Positions 17,882 to 24,599 of a stretch of DNA of 31,315 nucleotides are shown here, piece after piece. How positions within the stretch are numbered: position 1 is the first letter of the stretch; each line of letters starts with the position of its first letter. The DNA lies in NCBI GenBank assembly GCA_964653555.1, contig CAZZFT010000051.1, positions 1 through 31,315 on the forward strand. The letters are read 5' to 3'. Made by a program: the position numbers and the translations under genes. The notes under the pieces are model-generated. The model had not been told where the DNA came from. It saw nothing but the letters and a program-made list of their open reading frames with translations, and did not search any database. Origin of the DNA: JAHEJV01 sp964653555 (GTDB lineage: Bacteria > Myxococcota_A > UBA9160 > SMWR01).

Positions 17882-18661
17882 GTGGACTTCCGCGACCTTC
17901 GCGTCGAGCGCCGCGGGGAGATCGAGATCCTGACCCTCGATCGCCCCGCGGCGCGCAACGCCCTCACCCACCGGACCTACGGCGAGCTGGAGCGGGCGGT
18001 GCGCGGGACGACGGCGCGTTGCCTGGTGATCACGGGCGCCGGGAGCGCGTTCTGCTCCGGCGACGACGTGAAGGTCGTGATGGGCGGCGGAGACGGAAGC
18101 GCGGGCGAGCGCCTGGTCTCCCGGCCGCCGCGGATCACCCCCGCCGCCGAGGCGCTGCTGGCGAGTGACGTTCCCGCGATCGCAGCGGTGAACGGCCCGG
18201 CGCTGGGCTGGGGCATGGAGCTGGCGCTGCTGTGCGACCTGCGCGTGGCCGGCGAGAGCGCGAAGTTCGGCGAGCTGTTCGTGATGCGCGGCCTGTGCTG
18301 CGACGTCGCCGGCTTCGGCCGGCTCGCGTCGCTGGTCGGCCGCGAGAAGGCCGCCGAGCTACTGCTCACCGGCGACGTGATCGACGCGCGCGAGGCGCTG
18401 CGCATCGGACTCGTGTCGCGCGTGGTGCCCGATGTGGAGCTGATGGACCAGGCCCTCGCCCTGGCGGCAAAGATCGCGGCGAACCCTCCGCTGGCAGTCC
18501 GTCGTCTCAAGGCCGGGCTGCGCGAGGCGCTCGACCCGGACTGGGGCCGCCTCGGCGAGTGGGTGAGCCGCTCGCTCGCCGAGCTCTTCCGCACCGAGGA
18601 CCACCGCGAGGGCGCGCGCGCCTTCCTGGAGAAGCGGGCCCCGCGCTTCACCGGGCGGTAG
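17882..18661 (+). CDS. Enoyl-CoA hydratase/isomerase family (crotonase) protein
   Basis: A 259-aa crotonase-fold enzyme acting on acyl-CoA thioesters. The first oxyanion-hole segment is FCSGDDVKVV (57-66) and the second is NGPALGWGMELALLCDLRVA (104-123). Glu113 corresponds to the first catalytic Glu of enoyl-CoA hydratase (rat Glu144). The position of the second (rat Glu164) is Phe133, so a plain hydratase is unlikely and an isomerase or hydrolase is more probable. The GTG start at 17882 has GGGAG about nine bases upstream. A CTG overlapping the DUF6351 stop would add 7 residues but is a rare start. The gene converges with malic enzyme, leaving 14 bases between the stops. Confidence 0.9.
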   Translation: MDFRDLRVERRGEIEILTLDRPAARNALTHRTYGELERAVRGTTARCLVITGAGSAFCSGDDVKVVMGGGDGSAGERLVSRPPRITPAAEALLASDVPAIAAVNGPALGWGMELALLCDLRVAGESAKFGELFVMRGLCCDVAGFGRLASLVGREKAAELLLTGDVIDAREALRIGLVSRVVPDVELMDQALALAAKIAANPPLAVRRLKAGLREALDPDWGRLGEWVSRSLAELFRTEDHREGARAFLEKRAPRFTGR

Positions 18662-18675
18662 CAAGCGGGAGTCGC

Positions 18676-20385
18676 TCAGGCGGGCTCGAGCGGCAGGTAG
18701 GCGGGCTGCCAGATCGCCGCGGCCACGGCGCGCTCGACCTCGCTCATCGCGAGGTCGAGCCCGAGCTTCCGATCGACCGCGTGGCGCACGACCGCCGCGG
18801 CGACCCGGGCACTGGTGGCGCGCAGCTCCGAAGCGCGGGGAAGCAGCGCCCCCTGGCCGAGGCGCTCTTCGCTCACGCAGTCGGCCAGCGCGCGCGCCGC
18901 GACCAGGAAGACGGCTTCGTCCACCTCCCGGATCTCGGACACCAGCGCTCCCAGTCCGACGCCCGGGAACACGAACACGTTGTTCGCCTGGCCGATCACG
19001 TGCCGCGTGCCCTCGTGGACGACGTCGGCGAAGGGGCTGCCGCTGGCCACCAGGGCGCGACCTCCGCTCCAGGCGATCGCCTCCTGGGCGGAGCACTCGG
19101 CCCGGCTGGTGGGGTTCGACAGCGGGAGCACGATCGGACGCTCCACGTGGCGCGCCATCTCCTCGATCATCGCGCGGCGGAAGGTTCCCGGCGTGGCCGT
19201 GGCGCCGATCAGGACGGTGGGCTTCACGCGGCGGATCACGTCCTCGGGCGTCGGCGATTCGCGGGCGTCGAGCCCGTAGTGTGCGAGCACCGCGCGCGGC
19301 GCGGCGAGCGGCCGCTTGTGCGGCTCGTCGATCTCGTCGCCCTCCCGGAGCAGCCCTCGGCGATCGAAGAGGAAGCGGGAGGCGCGGATCCGCTCGCTCG
19401 AGGCGCCGGCCTCGCGCAGCGCCGCCTCGAGCAGGTGCGCGATGCCCGTGCACGCCTCCCCCGCGCCCAGGAACACCACGCGCTGCTCCTCGATCGGCTG
19501 CTTCGTGATGCGCAGGGCCGCCAGCACCGCCGCCACGGCGACGGCCGCCGTACCCTGGATGTCGTCGTTGAACGACGGGATGCGCCGGCTGTACGTCTCG
19601 AGGATCCGGAAGGCGTTACGCTTGTGGAAGTCCTCCCACTGTACGACCGCGCGGGGGAACACCTCGCGCACGCCCTCCACGAACGCCTCGACGAAGGCGT
19701 CGTAGGCCGCGCCGGTGATCCGCCGCTCGCGGTGGCCGATGTAGAGCGGATCGTCGAGCAGCTCGGCGTTGTTCGTCCCCACGTCGAGGCTCACCGGCAG
19801 CACCTTCGAGGGGTGGATCCCCGCGCCCGCCACGTACAGGGCGAGCTTGCCGACGGGGATTCCCATCCCTCCGGCGCCCTGGTCCCCCAGACCGAGGATG
19901 CGCTCGTTGTCGGTGACGACGATCAGCCGGATGTCCTGGTAGGGATAGTTGCCCAGCAGCTCGGGGATGCGGTCGACGTCGTCGGGCGTGAGCCAGATGC
20001 CCCGCATGTCGCGCACGATGTGGCTGTAGCGCTGGCAGACGAGGCCGACCGTCGGCGTGTAGACGATCGGCATCAGCTCCTGGAGATTCTCGCTGAGGAC
20101 GCGATAGAAGAGCACCTCGTTGCGATGGAGCAGGCTCGCGAGCCCGATGTACTTCTCCAGATCGTCGGACTTCTCGCGCACGTGCTCGAGCTCGAGCGCC
20201 ACCTGCTGCTCGATCGTCTGGGACGTTCCGGGCAGCAGGCCGTGCAGGCCGAACCGGCTGCGCTCCTCGGGTGTGAAGGCGAGACCCTTGTTGGTGGCGG
20301 GATTGCGCAGGAGCCAGATCCCGCGCTTGCGGGTGCGGATCGTGGCCGGTCCGCGAAGGTCGGAATCGGGTCTGTCGGCCGGCAT
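18676..20385 (-). CDS. maeA: NAD-type malic enzyme (malate dehydrogenase, oxaloacetate-decarboxylating)
   Basis: A 569-aa long-form malic enzyme that converts malate to pyruvate and CO2 with NAD(P). The catalytic Tyr109 is in MPIVYTPTVG and the catalytic Lys180 in GIPVGKLALY. The metal ligands are Glu251 and Asp252 (WEDFHKRNAF) and Asp275 (FNDDIQGT). The nucleotide loop FLGAGEACTGIA (305-316) begins the Rossmann domain. Length and motifs match the MaeA/eukaryotic class rather than the shorter MaeB class. Cofactor preference is not proven. The ATG at 20385 lies only 30 bases from the divergent GTPase gene. A TATTCT six bases before the ATG suggests a leaderless transcript. Confidence 0.95.
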   Translation of the reverse strand: MPADRPDSDLRGPATIRTRKRGIWLLRNPATNKGLAFTPEERSRFGLHGLLPGTSQTIEQQVALELEHVREKSDDLEKYIGLASLLHRNEVLFYRVLSENLQELMPIVYTPTVGLVCQRYSHIVRDMRGIWLTPDDVDRIPELLGNYPYQDIRLIVVTDNERILGLGDQGAGGMGIPVGKLALYVAGAGIHPSKVLPVSLDVGTNNAELLDDPLYIGHRERRITGAAYDAFVEAFVEGVREVFPRAVVQWEDFHKRNAFRILETYSRRIPSFNDDIQGTAAVAVAAVLAALRITKQPIEEQRVVFLGAGEACTGIAHLLEAALREAGASSERIRASRFLFDRRGLLREGDEIDEPHKRPLAAPRAVLAHYGLDARESPTPEDVIRRVKPTVLIGATATPGTFRRAMIEEMARHVERPIVLPLSNPTSRAECSAQEAIAWSGGRALVASGSPFADVVHEGTRHVIGQANNVFVFPGVGLGALVSEIREVDEAVFLVAARALADCVSEERLGQGALLPRASELRATSARVAAAVVRHAVDRKLGLDLAMSEVERAVAAAIWQPAYLPLEPA

Positions 20386-20390
20386 AGGCG

Positions 20391-20397
20391 TAGAATA
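20391..20397. promoter_or_regulatory. Overlapping -10 elements of two divergent genes
   Basis: On the plus strand TAGAAT (20391-20396) lies 19 bases before the GTPase gene, which also has GGGAG at 20404-20408 seven bases before its ATG. On the minus strand the same bases give TATTCT (20397-20392), six bases before the malic enzyme ATG, the spacing of a leaderless mRNA. Neither has a good -35 box. If both are used, transcription in the two directions would compete. Confidence 0.35.
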
Positions 20398-20415
20398 GCG
20401 CCTGGGAGTGCCCCA

Positions 20416-21750
20416 ATGGAATGCAGGCGGATCTTGATCCTGGGCGCGGCGGGCCGCGATTTCCACGACTTCCTGGTGCTGTACCGCGACGATCCGACGG
20501 TGGAGGTGGTCGCCTTCACCGGAGCCCAGATTCCGGGCGTCGAGACGCGTCGCTTCCCGGCCGACCTGGCCGGCCCCCGCTATGAGGCGGGGATTCCGAT
20601 CCACCCGGAATCCGAGCTGGAGGCACTTTGTGCGCACGAGGGGATCGACGAGGTCGTGCTCGCCTACAGCGACCTGTCCCACGCCGAGGTGATGCATCTG
20701 GCGTCGCGAGCGTTGGCGGCGGGCGCAGACTTCTCGATGCCCGGACCGCGACGCACGATGCTGGAGTCGCGACTTCCCGTGATCGCGGTCTCCGCGGTGC
20801 GAACCGGATGTGGGAAGTCGCAGACCGCGCGCTTCATCGCGGCGCGACTGGCCGAGCACGGCGTCCGGCCTGCGGTGCTGCGGCACCCCATGCCCTACGG
20901 CGACTTGTCGCGCCAGCGCGTGCAGCGCTTCGCGACGTTCCGCGACCTCGACGAGGCCCGCTGCACCGCCGAGGAGCGCGAGGAGTACGAGCCCTATCTC
21001 GAGGCCGGCGGCGTCGTGTTCGCGGGGGTGGACTACGCCGCGATCCTCGTCGAGGCTGAGAAGGAGGGTCGGGTCGTGCTCTGGGACGGCGGCAACAACG
21101 ACTTCCCCTTCGTCCGACCGGATCTCCACGTCGTGCTGGTGGATGCCCTGCGCCCCGATCAGATCGCGAGCCACCACCCCGGCGAGGTGTGTCTGCGAAT
21201 GGCCGACGTGGTCGTCCTGAACAAGGTTCACGCCGCGGGAGAAGCCGACGTGCAGAGCGCCGTGCTCGGGGTGCGCGCGCTGCGACCCGACGTGCCCGTG
21301 ATCCGCGCCGAGTCGCCGGTGGAGCTCGAAGACTCCCAGGCCGTGCGCGGGAGGCGCGTCGTGGTGGTCGACGATGGCCCGACGCTCACCCACGGCGGCA
21401 TGTCCTACGGCGCCGGCTTCGTGGCGGCGAGCGCAGCGGGCGCGGAGATCCTGGACCCCCGGCCCTGGGCGGCACCCGCGATCCGCCGCCTCTACGAGCG
21501 GTATCCGCACCTGGGACGGGTGCTGCCCGCCGTCGGCTACCGCCCCGACCAGCTCGCCGCGCTGCGCGAAACGCTCGAGGCCAGCTCCGCCGAGGTGATC
21601 GTGTCGGGCACGCCCCTGGACCTCGCCAGGCTGCTCTCGCTCTCGAAGCCCGTGGTGCGGGCGCGCTATGCGTATCGCGAGACGGAACGCCCCGGTCTCG
21701 GCGAGCGCGTGGACGCCTTCCTCGCCGAGCGGGGACTCGGACGGAGCTGA
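20416..21750 (+). CDS. Cyclic 2,3-diphosphoglycerate synthetase-like P-loop NTPase
   Basis: A 444-aa cytoplasmic protein resembling archaeal cyclic 2,3-diphosphoglycerate synthetase along its whole length. An N-terminal Rossmann-like part opens with RILILGAAGRDFHDF. Next come a P-loop (VRTGCGKSQT, Lys134) and a Walker B-like VVLWDGGNNDFPF (Asp224). MPYGDLSRQRVQRFATF and DDGPTLTHGGMSYGAG are further family stretches. The archaeal enzyme closes 2,3-diphosphoglycerate to the cyclic form. Bacterial relatives are common, but their product is unproven, so the annotation is by family only. A carbamate kinase gene follows after 9 bases with its own GGAGG, so the two very probably form an operon. Confidence 0.85.
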   Translation: MECRRILILGAAGRDFHDFLVLYRDDPTVEVVAFTGAQIPGVETRRFPADLAGPRYEAGIPIHPESELEALCAHEGIDEVVLAYSDLSHAEVMHLASRALAAGADFSMPGPRRTMLESRLPVIAVSAVRTGCGKSQTARFIAARLAEHGVRPAVLRHPMPYGDLSRQRVQRFATFRDLDEARCTAEEREEYEPYLEAGGVVFAGVDYAAILVEAEKEGRVVLWDGGNNDFPFVRPDLHVVLVDALRPDQIASHHPGEVCLRMADVVVLNKVHAAGEADVQSAVLGVRALRPDVPVIRAESPVELEDSQAVRGRRVVVVDDGPTLTHGGMSYGAGFVAASAAGAEILDPRPWAAPAIRRLYERYPHLGRVLPAVGYRPDQLAALRETLEASSAEVIVSGTPLDLARLLSLSKPVVRARYAYRETERPGLGERVDAFLAERGLGRS

Positions 21751-21759
21751 GGAGGCCAC

Positions 21760-22677
21760 GTGTACGTCGTCGCAGCGCTCGGAGGCAACGCGCTCGTTCG
21801 CCCGGGGGAGCCGGTCGACGCCGAGCACCAGCGCGCGGCCGTCGCGCGGGCCGCCGCGGCCCTGGCGGGCATCGCCCGCCACCACGACCTCGTCGTCACC
21901 CACGGCAACGGACCCCAGGTGGGTCGACTTTCGCTGGACTCACGGGGTCGCGTGCCCCTCGACGTGCTCAATGCCGAGACCGAGGGCATGATCGGCTACT
22001 GGATCGATCAGGAGCTCGGCAACCTGCTGCCCGGTCGCGAGGTGGCGACGCTGCTCACCCAGGTCGAGGTGGATCCCGACGACCCGGCCTTCGAACGCCC
22101 GACGAAGCCGATCGGCCCGGTCTACGACGAGCCGGAGGGGCGTCGCCGGGCCCGGGAGCTCGGCTGGCGGATGGCGCCGGACCGCGGCGGACTGCGCCGC
22201 GTCGTGCCTTCGCCCGAGCCCCGGGGCATCCGCGAGCTGCGCACGATCGAGATCCTGGTGAAGCTGGGCGTGGTGGTGGTGTGCGGCGGCGGCGGCGGCA
22301 TCCCGGTGGTCTGCGACGACCGCGGCGCCCTCCACGGCGTCGAGGCGGTGATCGACAAGGACCTGTCGGCCGAGCTGCTCGCCTCGCGGCTCGGCGCCGA
22401 CGCGCTGCTGATCCTCACCGACGTGCCCGGCATCTACGCCGACTGGCCCTCGCCCGCGCGGCGCCTGATCCGCGAGCTGCCCCCGCGGCTCGTGTCGGGG
22501 CTCGCGCTCGACCCCGGCAGCATGGGTCCGAAGGCGCTCGCCGCCCATCGCTTCGCCGTGACGCCCGGGCGCTTCGCGGCGATCGGGTCGCTCGAGGACG
22601 CCGAGCGCATGCTGCGCCGCGAGGCCGGCACGATCGTCAGCGCGGACGTCCCCACGCAGCGGATCGAGGAGCGCTGA
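21760..22677 (+). CDS. arcC: Carbamate kinase
   Basis: A 305-aa amino acid kinase-fold protein of normal carbamate kinase length. ALGGNAL (6-12) and VVTHGNGPQVG (45-55) bind phosphates. PTKPIGPVYDEPEG and RRVVPSPEPRGIRELRTIEILV are specific to carbamate kinases, and VVCGGGGGIPVV and VIDKDLSAELLASRLGAD complete the ATP site. It interconverts carbamoyl phosphate plus ADP with carbamate plus ATP. The GTG start has GAGGAGG four bases upstream. No arginine deiminase or carbamoyltransferase gene is near; the only partner is the P-loop NTPase before it. The gene meets the lipoprotein gene tail to tail with four bases between. Confidence 0.93.
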   Translation: MYVVAALGGNALVRPGEPVDAEHQRAAVARAAAALAGIARHHDLVVTHGNGPQVGRLSLDSRGRVPLDVLNAETEGMIGYWIDQELGNLLPGREVATLLTQVEVDPDDPAFERPTKPIGPVYDEPEGRRRARELGWRMAPDRGGLRRVVPSPEPRGIRELRTIEILVKLGVVVVCGGGGGIPVVCDDRGALHGVEAVIDKDLSAELLASRLGADALLILTDVPGIYADWPSPARRLIRELPPRLVSGLALDPGSMGPKALAAHRFAVTPGRFAAIGSLEDAERMLRREAGTIVSADVPTQRIEER

Positions 22678-22681
22678 GCGT

Positions 22682-23116
22682 TCAGCCCGAGCCACCCGGG
22701 TGGCACAGGGAGCAGCTCTCGGCGACGCCGACGGCGGTGCCGTAGTAAGGGGGCGTCGCCGACACGTCGGCGCGGGCGCGACGCACCCGATCGCGGAAGC
22801 GGGGAAGATTGCGGTTCAGCAGCGGGTGCTGGGTCACGCGTCCCGGTGTGTCCAGGCGCGCGACCGCCTCCTCCACCCGCGCGAGGCTCGCCGCCACCGC
22901 GCGCTGCTGCGCGGCGGGATCGTCGACGGGGTGGCGAAGCATCTCGTCCAGACTCTTCGTCTCGCGGGCGAGCACCCACATGGTCGACTCGAGGCGGGAG
23001 TCGTCGATGTACTCGAAGCTGGGCGGATAGGTGTAGTCGCGGAGGCTCTTCCCCGCGTCGTGGCAGGCGAGCGGGAAGAGGAACACGAAGGCGAAGAGGA
23101 GGATCGATCGAGGCAC
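22682..23116 (-). CDS. Small lipoprotein with one C-terminal CxxCH haem c motif
   Basis: A 144-aa exported protein. From the GTG at 23116 it begins with VPRSILLFAFVFLFPLAC, a typical short signal peptide ending at a lipid-modifiable Cys (PLAC is a weak lipobox). The body is helical and charged. CSLCH lies six residues from the C-terminus and would bind one haem c, but it is unusual for the haem site to be at the extreme end. I do not recognise the family. Another GTG at 23167 would add 17 residues before the signal and spoil it. Neither start has a clear ribosome binding site. A role in periplasmic electron transfer is possible but not shown. Confidence 0.7.
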   Translation of the reverse strand: MPRSILLFAFVFLFPLACHDAGKSLRDYTYPPSFEYIDDSRLESTMWVLARETKSLDEMLRHPVDDPAAQQRAVAASLARVEEAVARLDTPGRVTQHPLLNRNLPRFRDRVRRARADVSATPPYYGTAVGVAESCSLCHPGGSG

Positions 23117-23183
23117 CGCGCGAGCATACGGGAAGCTCGGGATCCGCGCGCCGCACGGCGTCCGCACGACCGGATGCCGCGGG

Positions 23184-23509
23184 TCAGCCGCGCTCCCCGG
23201 GAACCACGGGCGCGGGGCGCCGGCGGTCGGTCGGCGCCTCGTCGCTCAAGGGCAGCAGCAGATCCTCGAGGAAGAACGCGGACAGCTCGGCTCGCCCGGA
23301 GAGGCCCGATTTCCGGTAGACCGCCACCGCGTGCTGCCGCACCGTGCGCTCGCTCTTGCGCTGGAGCGCTGGTCTTCCCCGGTCTCGAGGGCGAGCCAGC
23401 CGCTCCCGACAGTCGAGCTCGCTGCGCGTCGCCCGCAGGGTGCGCCTCGCGTCCCGAGCAGGACGGTGGCGAGCCAGCGGAATCGCCCTCCGGCATCCGT
23501 CGCATCCAT
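23184..23509 (-). pseudogene. Decayed LuxR-type regulator
   Basis: On the minus strand, 23184-23372 encodes SERTVRQHAVAVYRKSGL and then GRAELSAFFLEDLL, the second half of a LuxR-type DNA-binding domain and its tail, ending at a TGA. Upstream, in another frame, 23509 begins MDATDAGGRFRW, which resembles the sensor-domain strand of the same kind of regulator. The first half of the helix-turn-helix is absent, and the frames change near 23360-23375. This fits an internal deletion plus frameshift in a once-intact gene. The sensor-like piece is the weaker part of the claim. No other LuxR gene is in the window. Confidence 0.55.
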
Positions 23510-23669
23510 GAGGAGCGGCGAGCGCCTACGTCCCGGCCGACGGGGCGATCGGCGCGGCATCCCAGCGGCGCGTCGACGACGATTGAGTCGCGGGTCCTTC
23601 CCTGCCGCCGTCTGGTCCGATCGGATCGGGCTCCTCGAGCCCGCCGCGATGGCGCACGCCGGAAGACGA

Positions 23670-23713
23670 AAGCCGGCGCCTCCCGCTCTGACTCTGAGGA
23701 GAGGCGCCGGCTT
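23670..23713. terminator. Perfect 13-bp stem hairpin after the DUF2188 gene
   Basis: Bases 23670-23682 and 23701-23713 pair perfectly over 13 positions (AAGCCGGCGCCTC / GAGGCGCCGGCTT) around an 18-base loop. It lies 25 bases past the stop of the DUF2188 gene on the minus strand. The minus strand then runs TTTCGTCTTCC, a weak T-rich tail, so it probably ends that transcript. Confidence 0.6.
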
Positions 23714-23738
23714 CGCTCGACGGACGTCGGGCTACGGG

Positions 23739-23942
23739 CTAGGCCGCGTAGCTCCGCTTCGCCTGGACCTTCCCGTTGCGGCCCTTGATCTTGAGCATGC
23801 CGTGCGCGCGCTTCGCCATGGCGCGGCCCTTGCGCACTGCCGCGTCCTTCTTCTTGTGCATGCTCTCGGGCGACTTCTTGCCCTCGCGCTGGACCATCCA
23901 ACCATCCGGCGAGCTGCGAACGACGAACGACTTCTTCGGCAT
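23739..23942 (-). CDS. DUF2188 small basic protein
   Basis: A 67-aa, lysine- and arginine-rich protein. It fits DUF2188: a strand with VVRSSPDGWMVQREGKKSP, a basic helix with KKKDAAVRKGRAMAKR, then LKIKGRNGKVQAKRSYA. The function of the family is unknown; its members are small soluble proteins found alone or in pairs. AGGAGG lies eight bases before the ATG and supports real expression. It has no partner gene and is flanked by a strong hairpin on one side and a long gene-free stretch on the other, so it is probably its own transcription unit. Confidence 0.85.
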   Translation of the reverse strand: MPKKSFVVRSSPDGWMVQREGKKSPESMHKKKDAAVRKGRAMAKRAHGMLKIKGRNGKVQAKRSYAA

Positions 23943-24599
23943 GGGGTTGCCTCCTGTCGGCTCCGTGAGTGGTTAGGGGGGTGGAGCCACGGAACCCGGA
24001 TCGACCGCCGGATGCAGCGCCTTGAGGAAGGTCGTCGCCGCCCCGCCGTCGGAGGGCCTGTGCTGCGCGCATACGTCGGCAGGCCACCGGCAACCGGGCG
24101 CGCAGGAGCCGGTCCGCGGAGCGATCCACACCTTTTCGTGTCGTCCCTCCGAAATGGACCACGGTCGTGACCCATTATGGACCCATCGGGCTCTCCGGAC
24201 GACGTTCCGGTGCGATTCGAGGCGCCTGTGATCCCTCGTGCACGCGCAGTTCTTGTTAAGTTGATACGAGTCCTGGATGCGCCGACGTCGGAGAGTGGCT
24301 GCCGTTCGACCTGGGCACACCGAGATGCGCGCTGAGATGAAGTGGAAGTGAAGCCGTTCGCTCTCTGACGTCGCTCCAGGACGACGAACCGACTCCTTGA
24401 TGCACGGTCCCCCGACGCGCCGATTCCGAGCACCACCGGGGGCGCTCAACTCGGCTGCGCGGCGGGCCGACCCGACTCAACACAGTCGGTCCCGGCCGCC
24501 GGAGGCCGCGGCGGCACTCCCGCTTCGTGTGGGCATGGCGCCACAAGGGCGGGGGCGACGGATCCGGAGCTAGGCTGCTCCCGCGACCGGAGGGGTTGC
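23943..24599. other. Gene-free stretch between DUF2188 and DUF2339 genes
   Basis: These 657 bases have a lower GC content than the flanks, with local T-rich and AT-rich patches around 24130-24180 and 24250-24275. Open frames on both strands are short or have no family-like composition. A 6-bp GGCTCC/GGAGCC stem lies in the likely DUF2188 leader. A TAGGCT near 24573 could be the -10 box of the DUF2339 gene, whose ribosome binding site (GGAGGGG) follows. I see no RNA gene or mobile element. Confidence 0.5.

Noticed and set aside
23411..23436. Partial resemblance to the GC-rich intergenic repeat inside the LuxR remnant
   Set aside because: Only a short CTCGCTGCGCGTCG core is shared, which can arise by chance in this composition.
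24022..24231. Short plus-strand frame in the gene-free stretch
   Set aside because: No ribosome binding site or recognisable sequence.
23973..24449. Minus-strand frame of about 158 codons in the gene-free stretch
   Set aside because: No family resemblance, no ribosome binding site, and Arg/Ser/Pro-heavy composition like a random frame.
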